Source: Larimichthys crocea (lineage: Eukaryota > Chordata > Actinopteri > Sciaenidae). From it: a DNA stretch of 64,000 nucleotides. Shown piece after piece: positions 1-12,428 of this stretch. The notes beneath the pieces were generated by a model. It saw nothing but the letters and a program-made list of their open reading frames with translations, did not search any database and had not been told where the DNA came from. Location: positions 12,026,930 to 12,090,929 of the forward strand of contig NC_040012.1 in the NCBI RefSeq assembly GCF_000972845.2. Direction: 5' to 3'. The translations under genes and the position numbers were made by a program. Position 1 is the stretch's first letter. Each line of letters starts with the position of its first letter.

Positions 1-1099
1 GATTTAATGCTTCCTGTTTTCTTACGATCTGTCTTTTGTGCTTGATCCTCTTGTTGTGTGGAAAAGCTTCAAAAAAGAGAGAAGACATGCAGGGCGTATA
101 TGAAGGTATAACTACCACTGTAGGCTTTCCATGTTGCTTTTTTACCCCCGATCCCTGACCAGCAGCATGCAGCACTGTTTGTCTCTTGTCCTTGATTGTC
201 TTGTTACAGTATGTGCCTGGTGACCTGCTTGTACACGATACATGGCTGCTTCCCCGTCTGATTCGGCTGTCTGTTCTCCCGTCTTTCTGTCAATCTGAGG
301 ATGCTGATGTCCTGTTTTCCCTCCTTCTATGTGCTATCACTTGTACATCTTTCTTTCATTTGTCTCCCCTCCTCCTTTTCTCCCTCCCCCACTCGTTCTC
401 TCTCTCTCTCCATCTCTCTTGTCGGCTTTTCATACGTTGTGTGAATAATTGCCTTCCCACGGTCGTAATTGCACCTCCCTGTCAGCTAGAAGTGTGATCA
501 AAGTGGCAGTGTGCTCAATTTTCACTTGCTTACATCGTACAATTTCTAGTCTTCCATGTCCCCTTAGCAAAAAAAAAAAAGAGAAAAAAAATCTCCCCTC
601 CTGTTGCAGTTGTGTTTTATCTCTGGTATTAATTTCTGAGTCCATTAATATGTTTGTTTCAATAATAATAACATGTCAGTCACTCCCGAGACATTTTGTT
701 TTTCATGCGCTGTGACAGAATTTATTTCCTTGGGTAGGTTCCTCTGGAAGACAAGGGCATGGTGCAAACACTCTGGAGGAGACGTCTTGCATGGCATATT
801 ACAAATGATCTGATTTTTGTGTTTCTCAATGGCTCAGGGGGACTCCCCTTTAACTGCTGGTTGTTTTCACTTGAGGTCTATTTTGCTGAGAACTGATTTA
901 GAAATCCCCGCAGACAGATGGGAACCTAATTTGTCTAAAACTGTTATTTTTCAGAAAATGATTAAAACCCTGTGTTTTTAAAATAACTGAGCAGTACGTC
1001 GTCAGATGGTCGAAATCAAGCTCAAACTGAGTTACATCGAGATGTTTTTTAACCAGCAAATGTTGAGATATGTGTTTTGTTTAATTACAACCATTGACA

Positions 1100-1400
1100 G
1101 TATAAATATGGACGTTATATTCGTGACGTCACCCGTAGGTTTCTGAAGAGCCGTATGTGAAGCTCTGTGGCAGTCATGCCTCATGCCTCAGTACAGTTGT
1201 CAGTTGTCAGAATTAGCTATAGAGACCAAAACATGTTAATATCTGCTGTGAAATTGGACATTTTAACATGGGGGCTTATGGAGAATGACTAGTTCTGTAG
1301 CCAGCCTCAAGTGGTCATTTAAGGAAATGCAATTTTTGGCACTTCTGCATTGGCTTTACTTGACAGCCACGGAAGTTGCCGCTTGATTCGAACAGCCGTA
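1100..1400. repeat. interspersed repeat fragment (family also at 26850 and 32270)
   Basis: Contains a CRE-like TGACGTCA near 1124 and a block from about 1270 to 1390 (GGGGCTTATGGAGAATGACT, TCTGTAGCCAGCCTCAAGTGG) that recurs at about 32330-32455 with around 80 percent identity by eye. The TGACGTCA plus 'CCATTGG/CCGTAGG' part resembles 26885-26920. Likely fragments of one degraded transposon family. Confidence 0.6.
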
Positions 1401-2319
1401 TCTGAGGCAGTAAATGCATCATGTTACATTATCATCAACATACGGGTTACTAAATTTCTTGAAGCTATTTGTGCTCAGTTTTTCCTGACTCGAGGGCAAA
1501 CGCTAGACGAAACCGCAAACTGCAACTTCTCCACTCCCGCATTCCTCAGGCCTCAAATACATAAAACATTAGTGTTTGTAGACTTGTTTTTTGAGTAAAG
1601 AATACCTTGTATTTATTCAAACAACAGCCAATTCATCCAGAAACTGTCTCCAACCAACTGCCTGCTATTGTTATGTTTTCTTCTAGTCTCCTGCCTCCTG
1701 GCAGTTGTACAAAACTGAACCCAAGACAAAGTGAAACACCATCGCTTCATCACTGTTTACCTTTAGTAAGCTAAAGGTTTAGTAGTAAACCTTTACCAGT
1801 TTGATGATCCAATAAAGTTTTTAGTCTTTTTCATACTTTCATTGGTTAAATATATGTGAAAACCTGCAGACCCTTTGCTATTGCTAAAGGGTGACCAATA
1901 GTATTGAATTATGACAAAAAAGAGACAGAATCCTGACTCTTTGGATGCCGCTGTCGGTCAGTCTGTCAGCACTGGTCTAGACTGAAATTAATCTCTACAA
2001 ACAGATATCTGCATATGAGTGCAGAATCTGTAGGCAAGAGACCAAGGTTTTGGCACCAGAAGTGTTCTATTTTTTATTTGTAGTCCGAGGAGTATTGACC
2101 AGTCATGTTTGAGCAGGCTTTAGTTCCAACAGTCTGCTTATGGAGATTAGCAGAAGTTTGTCGTCGTCATTCTTGTGTATTGCTAATTGAACTGTGGAGG
2201 AAGTCTTGGCCTGGATATCTGTTTTCCAAGTATTTACTGGCTATACCAAAAGCCCAGAAAGATCGGCTCTTGCCCCAAGAGGCTAAATCGTCCTCAGAAG
2301 ATAGCTGATGGGTTCCAAG

Positions 2320-2790
2320 ATTGGACTGAAGAACGTTGGATGGATTGCCACAAAATTTAGTTTTTGTGTTTTGACATTCGTGATGCCCAGTGGACTGATG
2401 ACTTAGGTGATGATGACTTTTCCCTCTGCCTTTAGTCATTTTGGATTTTAAAAGAGTGCTCCACAGATTTGGCATTGCTCCTCTAACATGATGGATAGTT
2501 TTTCAAAAATCCAAATCAATGCAGTAGAAACACAATATATCAAACTTTGCACCACTGTAAACAGACTTTGACGTGTAAATATCTCAAGACTTATTGGATG
2601 GATTGTCATAAAATGTATACCCTCCTGATGAATTGTAATAAACTTTGGTAAACGCCAAACTTTTAATGCAGTGCCATCACCGTGCCAACATTTTCATTTG
2701 TCCAAATTGCAAAAGTATTGACCTCAGGTGTGCCCCGTGTTTAGCGCTAACTTGCAAATGTTAACATGCATTTGTTGCTCTTGAGGTCAG
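2320..2790 (+). repeat. interspersed repeat with internal degenerate repeats
   Basis: Shows the recurring phrase TTGGATGGATTGCCA/TGTCA followed by AAAATTT, and later GATGAATTGTAATAA-CTTTGG, as in a high-copy teleost repeat recalled from memory. A related copy lies at 34500-34930. No coding capacity seen. Confidence 0.55.
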
Positions 2791-3083
2791 TGCTGTATGA
2801 ATTTTTGCTGAGCTCACCACCTCCTCTCTTTAGCTATAACGAGCCACGGGGGCTCCCCTGGTGGCACCCCTGTGATTTGTAGTGACCTCCACCCAGGCGA
2901 GAATTAAAGAGGATTCAATAAGAACACAGATCTTTCCTGTGCTACACAAATTAGAGACAGACGACTTTTTTTCCCCCCGCTTTTGGATTTCATGGGTCCT
3001 TTGAGAATGGCTCACCAGGGGAGGGGGAGACCATTTAGTGTCTGTCTGGTTATAATGGCTCCGACCCTGTAATAGCCACTACT

Positions 3084-3136
3084 ACTCTCTCTCTCTCCCC
3101 CTCTCTTTCTCTCTCTCTCCCTCTCCCACACACACA
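3084..3136. repeat. CT-rich microsatellite
   Basis: Imperfect (CT)n interrupted by C and T runs and followed by a short CA run. Confidence 0.85.
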
Positions 3137-3298
3137 TACACTTAACTCCCATCACAGTCACAGCTCGCAAGCTTCTAGTTGCCTGCAAGGTCAGGGCCAC
3201 TGAGATTGATTTCTGCGCTCCGGCCCGAGATATAAAGACATGCTGAGAGCCCTGTGTCTGGATACAGTCATCATCGCTGCGGTTTATACGAGCTCAGT

Positions 3299-3510
3299 GG
3301 TTAAATGTTGCGGTTAATCATATATTGGTGCAGACTTTGGTTGATCCCCTTTCTTGTTATTCCAGGCAAATGGATAATCTTGTCTGTGGTCAATTAGTGT
3401 TTTGGATAATCACAGCTGTGACTAATTGGTACAGTGAGCAAGGGTTTGTTGTGGTTAATTACCGTTATTGTGGTGGGCCTTGCTCTGGTTAATGGCACCT
3501 ATGGTTAAAT
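3299..3510. promoter_or_regulatory. candidate cluster of GGTTAAT/GGATAAT sites in adgrl2 intron
   Basis: Nine octamers of the form GG(T/A)(T/C)(A/G)AAT-like occur in 212 bp: starts near 3299, 3312, 3339, 3372, 3388, 3404, 3453, 3487 and 3503, all in the same orientation. GGTTAAT is an HNF1-type half site and GGATAATC resembles K50 homeodomain sites. A homotypic enhancer cluster or a decayed short tandem repeat are both possible. Regulatory function is inference. Confidence 0.3.
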
Positions 3511-4333
3511 TGTCACTCTGATTTATCACACCAAGAGTTGCTCTACATTCTGAATCTGGGATTTTAGAAAGATAGCGACGGTGTGGTTGATTGTGTCAGA
3601 CAGGAGTCATGAACTCTCCCTGGCAGGGTCAAAGGAAACTCTTGTTTTATCAACATATGATACTTGTGTGGGTTTGGTGGAATGTTTTGCTTACTTACTG
3701 CTTATCAGAAAGCAGGAAATTAAAGGATTGCAATTTAAAACAAGCAGAAATCCCCCCCTCATCTTGATTCGTGTTGCAACTCCGGGCATGGATTTCATAG
3801 GAATGCCCCCTTTCCTACATGACAATAGTATTCAAGGCCATTGTAGGCAGTTCTTGTTAGAGAAATGGTGGGCTATTGTTCATGACAATTGTTCTTTTGG
3901 AAAATAGCTGCTTAAAACCAGGAATTGTGAACGCAGCATTGTCGACAGCTTCATTCAGTGAAGGAAAAAAATACATTTCTATGTATTTCTTTTTCCTCCC
4001 TGAAGCATTTTTACATTATTCAATAAAGAAATCGGCTCAAGAGAGCCTCCCACAGATTAGGCCTATTTTTTTGTAAACAGAATATAGAGTAATACACATT
4101 GAATTTTTTATCATCATTATTATTTCAGTTACCCTTGACGTTCTTGAACCCTTGTGTCTCCAGTCGGAGTGATCTGGATATTTCAATTTCAGTCGTTGTT
4201 GCTGCTGTCACTGTCGGCCATGCATGCCCTTTTTTTTATCATTTGCTACCCAGTCCCCACTCATTGTTATTAAACTGAAGTTATGATGGGAGGAAACAGC
4301 AAGCTGACATTTCACTTGTCTCCATGGATACAG

Positions 4334-4517
4334 GCAATTGTGGACACCGTTGACAACCTCCTGAGGCCGGAAGCTCTGAAATCCTGGAAAGACATGAATT
4401 CCACAGAGCAAAGCCACGCCGCCACAATGCTACTGGATACACTAGAGGAGGGGGCATTCGTCCTTGCAGAAAACCTGATCGAGCCGGCAATCGTAAAAGT
4501 CCCTGCAGAAAATATCA
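4334..4517 (+). CDS. adgrl2: adgrl2 exon: GAIN subdomain A
   Basis: Encodes partial-protein residues 1-61, starting [18 protein letters not shown] and ending at AENI. This is the highly conserved start of the latrophilin GAIN domain ([28 protein letters not shown] helix). The acceptor is gatacag before 4334 (phase 0) and the donor gtaagt follows 4517 (phase 1). Reading frame continues open upstream to 4283 but that part is intronic: the preceding exon, expected to end near the CKDYIK segment in human, was not found in 1-4333. Confidence 0.93.
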
Positions 4518-7500
4518 GTAAGTTCCTCTCTGATAACTACACATCTGTGCGTCACAATTCATGATGCTGATAGATGTTTTTCTTCTTGGCTGTGCACCAG
4601 CTCTCAGTAAAAATGTTTCAAATTGAAAGGTAAAATTGTCTTCAGGGTTTTGTACCTTGACAGCTATCAAAATCCTAATTTAAAAAATGGCCACGTCATG
4701 CTTCTGTCACAATAAAAGATTTAACCAAGCATATGTGTCCGCACAGGCAGTTTATTAGCAACATGATCTCATTCATATAAGTCACCTTTGTGCAGTGAAC
4801 TGTCATATTTCTACTCATTGCTCTTGGTTGCCATGGTTATGTTCTCCAACTCCCTCTTTTTGTCTTATACCTCACTGATTTTTAATCTTTTTCTTTCATC
4901 GTAAAGTCACCTCATTGAATGTGTGCTGCAAGATGAACTGTCCAGACCTCTGGGGGAAAACAAAGAAACCAATTGAATGGCATTGTTCCATTCATACAGC
5001 ACTCTGTATCTGTTCTCTCCAAGCCTTTCCCATTAAATGGTAGTTAGCTGAGCTGATAAGGACTAGTTGTTCTTTTTTTCTAAAATAATCACTGTTTAAC
5101 ACATTGTGTAATGTGCTGTATAGCCAATATACAGCATATTACACAATGTGTTAATACTTAATCACTGAATTCAGGCAGTTTTTATGAACTTGTCAAGCTC
5201 ATACCTCATCAGCACAACAGAGATAATATTCCAGTCGATAAAAACATAAAGCCACATCAAGAAACACACAACCGCAGAGAACAGCTTACCTGACCTCCCT
5301 TGAAGTGTCGGAAAAATGTGAAAATGATTGTTGCTCCTAATTAGCAGTTTGTCCAAATGGCACCTGCAGGCGAGCATCAAGGGCAAGACAGGAGAGGGCG
5401 GGGGGGGGGAGCTGAGAGCGAGGTAAAACAAACTAGACAGAGGGAGGAAAGCAACCACAGAACAATTCCTCATCTCCGTCTGTCAGAAGCCATCTATCTG
5501 AGGAAGTGAGGCCGTTTCTGATGGGTAGAAGTGTGCTGATACGTGTGTCCCCCTGACCCTTCAGTAATTTCACACATCAAAGGGAGCACCACCCGGCAGC
5601 TGGTATACCGGAGAGAGGGGCTGTAGGAATTTGGAGGATTTTCAGAGATTTGCTCTTCGAGCCCAGAGTTATCTGAACCCACAGGGGAAAGAAAAAGTGA
5701 AAGTAAAAGCTCAATGATATTTTTGATCCTATGAATATTTGACATTCATGCCGCAGTCGGCTATGCGCTTGCATATGCTCATCCTCTATCGCCGCCCTTG
5801 TTGTTATTTTTCCTTTTTGCGCTTGCCTCGGAGGCTTTCACAGCGCCAACCAGCAGCTTTGTGACATGGTTTCTTAAATAAATGACACTCTACGGGGCCT
5901 TGCCAATAAGATTTGATTCTGTTACGGTTACAATGAAGTCTTTACAGATATCCTGCTGGGTTTTAGCTTTGGTAAACAACATGACAACTGATTTTTAAAT
6001 GCTGCCCATGAGTAATAAATCTCTCTCTTTGTATCTCTCGCTGTGTCCCCTCACCTCCTATCATCACTCAGTGTTGGATGTCTACGTGTTAAGCACTGAC
6101 GGTCAGGTGCAAGACTTCAGGTTCCCACAGACAAGCAAAGGTGGAGCATCCCTTCAGCTCTCCTCCAACACTGTCAAAGTCAACAGCAAAAATGGTGAGA
6201 AAAGTAGCACTGCTGTAGAAACGTTGTCAAATCATGGTTGAGTTTGAGCTTGTCGTTACCTTTTTGGGTAGCAGCTGACATGGAAAAATCAGCTCTTGAT
6301 GGATATGTTTGTTTTCTTTCATGCAATGAAGATGATTAAATATTTTAAAAGGAGAACTTTTGAGAAATGCATTTATTTGTTTTCTTAACCAAGAGGAGGA
6401 TACAACGCCTTATAGCAAACTAATTATTAATACATACGTGATGGTTTTTGCTCAGAATTAAGAACAAAATTTGCATTCTGCTTGGTTATCCTCCCTCCGT
6501 GTGTCTGATGATGTTATTATTGCCGGTTTCAGGTGTGGCCAAGCTGGTATTTGTGCTCTACAAACACCTGGGTCAGTTCCTCAGCACCGAGAACGCCACG
6601 CTGAGGGGAATGGGGGACCTCAACAAACGTAACCTCTCCCTTACCGTCAACTCCCACATCCTGTCAGCTTCTATAACTAAGGAGTCCAGCCGTGTGTTTG
6701 TGGCCGACCCCGTGATCTTCACACTGGAGCACCTGGATGTAAGCCTCCTCCTGAGACTCCCCCAGACAACACTATAGAGCCGGGCTGTTAAAATACTGAA
6801 ACGGCTGCACAGCCCTTTGCAGCGAAGGGCAAATGCAGCACTTTGATGTATTATTGTTGCAAAAAAAACTGTTGGGAGCCGAGAAGCGAGCGGAGGAAAG
6901 CATCTGTGTTATGCTAAAGTGTTGTGGGTGGTTCTTTAGCACTAATCAAAGACGGAGATCTACAGAAGCAAGAAGCTTCTTTTCTGTGTCGTGTTTCGAC
7001 ATGGACATGTTTGTTCTTTACTTGGATCTCTCTAATCCCCTTTCTTTCTTCCATCAAACTAATTGTTAAAACAAACACATACAAACACAGGCTACACATC
7101 CCGTCTTTTACAGATGCAGACATGAAATATACAATGTGTGTCTTTCTGTGCAGTCATACATATTGCATGTTCATATATGTTTAATCGTTTTTTTTTTTTT
7201 GTTTGTTTTTTCTCTCCCGGTTTGTTTGTGTTTTGTAGAAGGAGCACTATTACAATCCCAACTGTTCCTTCTGGAATTACTCAGAGCGCAGCATGATGGG
7301 ATACTGGTCCACTCAGGGCTGTAAACTGCTGGAAACCAACAAGAGTCACACCACTTGCTCCTGCAGTCACTTGACCAACTTCGCCATCCTCATGGCTCAT
7401 CGGGGAAATGTGGTAAGTGGCCCTCTCCGTGTGGTTTGAGCGAGCTATTTTTCTGTCTTCAGTTAGTTGCACTTCCGTCTCGCTGATAGATTTGTGCGCG

Positions 7501-10500
7501 CACGGCAAGAACAAGAATGGCATTTCAGTGGAGATAATTAGATTATTGCTGGAGGAGAAGGTAAGGGGCGGGGGGAGGAGGGGAGAGGTGGAGAAAAAGG
7601 AAGCGGGCTGTCACTTTAAAAGAGCGAGACTGTGGATCAGGATAGGAAGTGCCATACCATTAGCAGAAGTAATTATATTTTACCTATGGTCCGTGTCTAA
7701 TATTCCTCCGTCCATATGTCCCTGAGAATCATGGGAAACAGTATAACCTCAGCTTTAACTCACGTTTCGACCCCTCTTGAAGTGGCGTAGGATCCATTTG
7801 GTCTCAAAATGCAATTACAATCCAATTACATGATAAATAGCATGTGTAGCAGGGACCTTGCCAGTAATAAACGTGGAGGATAAGTTTGCGGTTCGTTTAA
7901 TAATATGTCCCAACTCATGAACTCTGTCCCTGTCATCTGTCTTAACCTCAGCCTTAACCACAGCTTGAAACCAGAGCCCCGAGGCTAGGCTTAGCCTCAC
8001 GCCGATTCCTTGCACATCACCTCAACTGCAACTCCTGCCCTCAATAAAATTACAAATATCACAGGACGAATTGCCTCACTTTTCGGGCCACCGTGTCCTT
8101 GAGTGATATTTTGTATGGTCAAGTCTGCTATTTTCACATTTGCCTGGTGCCCGTCTTGAAATATGCTCAGTTTTAGTTTTTTTTTTCATTTAAATGCAGC
8201 GTGATCTGACCTCAAAAAGAGAGAACCCACATGTGGACGTCACGTCACATGGTCGTGGTTCTTTGGGACAGATTTTCAGCTTTCTGCAACATGGGGCCCT
8301 ATAATGTGATCTATGCATGTTGGGGTTGAGTGCCAAATGTCATCAGGTACGACCAGGTTCACAATTTAAGACAATGCTCACGTGCCCATATGGGCATTGA
8401 ATCATTTTTTGTTGCTGGAGTAAATTTAATTTTTTTTTTTTTTTTAATTCCTCTCTTTCAACGTGACTCTTTCCAGAGTACAAAATCCACTGTAGGCATT
8501 TTCTTTTTTTTCTTTTTTTGGCAAAAATATATTCAAGATTTTGTCTGAAGCTAATATGAACCTCATGAGTTGGGCAAATTTAGTTATGTTTTTCAAAGTT
8601 ACTGTCTTTTTGGTATAAAATTCCTTCTTTTGTTACTTTCCTCCACTGCAGCTTAACCTCTGAAACAGTCTGTGGAAACATAGAGAAAGCTTTTGTACTC
8701 AAAAGGATGAACTTTGGAAGACATCTACTTGATTTGTCACCTCTGACTGCTGAAGCTTCATATTAGCTTCAAATAAATATTTTTCCACAGAACAAAGACT
8801 GTGGATTTTCTCCCACATCTCTCTCAAGATAATAGTCCGTGTGAGCAGGAGGAATTATTACAGCAAGCAAAACCTGTGCCTCAATATTCATATGGGCACA
8901 TGAATATTATGTCTAGGCAGTCATGAAAAAAACGCATCGCTTAGGAATATTCATTTTCATTATATGCCTTGAGATTTGCACTTCAACTAATACGGCTAGA
9001 TGTGCTTAAATGCCACCAACGATTATGAAAAGTGTGGAGCTGAAGGTCAGTCTGTCATGTCTGTTTCTGTGCAGGGGGATGGGAGCGTCCACGAGCTTCT
9101 TCTCACCGTCATCACTCGTATGGGTATTGCCGTGTCTCTCGTCTGCCTGGCCATCAGCCTCTTCACTTTCTGCTTCTTCAGAGGCCTGCAAAGTGACCGC
9201 AACACCATTCACAAAAACCTCTGCCTCAACCTCTTCATCGGCGAGCTCGTCTACCTTGTGGGCATCAACATGACGGAACCAAAGGTAGATTGGAAATTAT
9301 AGTGCGGAGGGTTTTGTCTTTCTACTGATGAATGGGCTCATCTGCTGTGATTAACCTTTAAAGACTTGGATTTCTCACTTAATTTTCCTTTAAGTGGCTT
9401 TAAAGTGTGCAGAAAAAAAATCCACATTAGACTAAAAATAGCACATATCCATCCTGTATCTGCTCATTTTGACACTTGAAAATCTCATAGTGCTGAATCT
9501 GAGTCAAGTAGTTTTTTTTCAGGGCTGCGCTATTTTATCAAATATAAATATTCTGTGCATGATTGTATACACAATTCTGCATCATTTCTAACTTGAGATT
9601 CTCTGTCTTTGAACAAAGCTCAGGCACACAAATGTGCATTTTAAAGATGAACCCGCCAGCCCATCTCATGAATAGTTATGGGATCAGTACCATTTAGGGT
9701 AGAATTATACACATCCTCGAGTGTTTCTAAGATTTTTTACCAAATATACATTTTAGCAGTACAGTATAATAGTTTAGTTGTTGGGGAAATTAGGGATGTA
9801 ATAAATCCGTTTATAAAAAGTTCGACCAGACAACCATCTTTGATATTCAAATGTGCATATTGTTAGCTTTAAAAATGTGGTAATTACATTCTGGGCCACT
9901 TGGGGTTAGTGCAACAAGCTGGCAAATGTGTTAGTTGACTTTTTACGCATCCAGCATTCATTTGGAGCTGTGTTTCTGTCCAACTGATGAATGTAAGGTC
10001 AGTATTCACTCTAATTTTAGCTCTCATTTTGTCTCTATGGACTCCTGAGGGAAATATCTGGCCCTTAAGCAGCTAAATGCTCCACTATGTTCACCAGATT
10101 GTAAAGTTTCTTCGGGCAGGTAGTGAACAGCGGGTTTTTTAGTTTTTTTTTTCAGCTGCCTCCTGGGACCAATATTGAGCTGACATATGCTAAAAAAAGT
10201 GACCCCTTCCACATTACTTGTAGTTATTCGATACAATCAAAAATATTGATTACAGCAGCTTTAAGCAGAGCCACTGTTGATCCAACAGACGCTGTAATCT
10301 AGATAAACTGGGCTAATGTCACCAGTCAGTGAACTTTTAAACTCTAAACTAAAGCATGCGCAATCAGTCGTAGTAACTAGGAAATGTCAGATCCAGCTAA
10401 CCCCAAATTATCCCTCTAAACAACCCCTTACCTTTGTGTGTGTTCTCTGCATATGTCCTCCTGTCAGCTGGTGTGCTCCATCATCGCCGGCGTTCTCCAC

Positions 10501-12364
10501 TTCTGCTTCCTGGCTGCGTTCGCCTGGATGTGTCTGGAGGGCGTGCAGCTGTACCTCATGCTGGTCGAGGTGTTTGAGAGCGAGTTCTCGCGCAGGAAGT
10601 ACTACTACGTCTCTGGGTACCTCATCCCGGCTGTTGTGGTGGGCATTTCGGCAGCCATTGACTACAGAAGCTACGGCACACAGAGAGCGTGAGTGTGACA
10701 TCTTTGCAGATTCTTCTTTTGTCGGATTAAAATCGGGACCATTAGTTCTTCCTTCTCCCCATCAAGCCAGGCCCACACAGCATGCATGTATGTGCTAATG
10801 ATAGTAATATCACAAAGAGTAGTCCACCTCTGCCCCATGGCAAATTTACACCCTGTCACTGCGAAAAAGAAAAGGCTCCGAGCAAAGCTGCAACATTAAT
10901 GAATGCACCAGCTAGCCGCACTGGCCTGCTGGGTTTTTATTCTTTGCATGTGGATAATTGCCGGCCTTGTCAGTTAAAAGTGTATGTACTTCTCCACTGG
11001 TCTTCATCCAAGCAGCAAGCTTTATGATTTGTAAGACTGCAATCCTCTAATTTATGGGATTTAAGTAAACTCTGTTTTTATTGCTGTAGTCTTCACTTCA
11101 TTTCTGCTTCCTGGTGATAAACACAGGCCGAGGTGCAATTCATTTTTTTGCCGTCTGCAATACATTGTTTACTGTTCAGAGTCTTAGGTACACAGTCCGA
11201 CATCCCACATTTGTAGACATTTGCAGACTGTGAAGTCATGAGTCCAGTAACCACTGGCTTTTAGACTGCAGCTTTTCATGGCATGAGTCCAACATCCCCT
11301 CAAGGTCGGGTTTTCTTCTCTGTGGTCAGAGGAGTCTCTAATTCTGTTGCTGTGGCCTATCATCCAGCCAGCACTGCTCGGCCCTGATCAATGAGACACA
11401 ACTTTGTTTTGGCAATGGGATGATTTAATGAACTGTATATCACCTTTTCCCCATCGTAGATGCTGGTTGAGGGTTGATAACCATTTTATCTGGAGCTTCA
11501 TCGGACCCGTAACCTTCATAATTGTGGTAAGTTGTAATTTTGTGCATGCGTGATAACTTTTTTTTCATTTATTTTTTCCTTCAAAGAAAAGCTCTGAAAA
11601 CAGCTATGGATTTTCTTTTCTCCGTGCATGTGTTGGCAGCCTCTTAGCTCTTCTTTCTCCGATCAATTTGCATGAAAGGAAAGTGGACCCATTATAGCTG
11701 ACACGAGGACATCAGTGTCCACTCAGCTATGAAATCCTCTGAAATCAGAATTGGTGAGCGGCAACAACTTAAAGCTGTTTGGTCCTTGCTGAACATCTAG
11801 AGAATAGTCCCCCCCCCCCTCCCACTGCAATCAGGAGGAGAAATCGTCTCAGGCATGAAGGTCATTTGCTCAGTGGGAAAACAAGGGTGGTGGTGGGGGG
11901 GGGTGAACATGGAAGTAATGAGTGGGTGGGCCAGACAACCATTACTACAGCTCATAGCCCTGCTGAGGATCATGACACATCCCCGGCCAATCCTAGCACA
12001 CGGACATCTCCATCTTCACCTTTTAATATTTCATGTGGTGTGCTGGGTGTTCACAATGCACACACACACACACACACACATTTATAACACATGCATGCAG
12101 GAATACATGCATAGAACCTTAAACAAACACTCACAGCGTAACCATATAGGCGCATACTTTAATACACATGTACTGTAAATCTGTCCATAGGCTGTAAATA
12201 CACGTAAAACTGAAGTGCTGCGTCGGCAGCGCTGTATTTGGCAGAGAAGCCAGAGACCTGAATATTGTAGAGGACAGTTCCTCAGAGACCGGGCATGAGG
12301 GGGGGAGTCCATATGTAGTTTGCCTCAGCTTTCTGCAGAGTGCCTCCCTGCCTACTCGCCTCAC

Positions 12365-12428
<64 letters not shown>

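Larger units (their letters stand above)
1..4333. other. upstream adgrl2 intron sequence
   Basis: No exon seen on either strand. It holds a pyrimidine-rich stretch (about 360-420), repeat-family pieces (about 1100-1400 and 2320-2790), a CT/CA microsatellite (about 3084-3136) and a cluster of GGTTAAT-like sites (3299-3510). The exon expected immediately 5' of 4334 lies outside the window. Confidence 0.6.

Noticed and set aside
4283..4333. Extension of the first adgrl2 exon upstream to an in-frame ATG
   Set aside because: The upstream residues do not match the conserved sequence preceding [10 protein letters not shown], and a splice acceptor lies directly at 4333.
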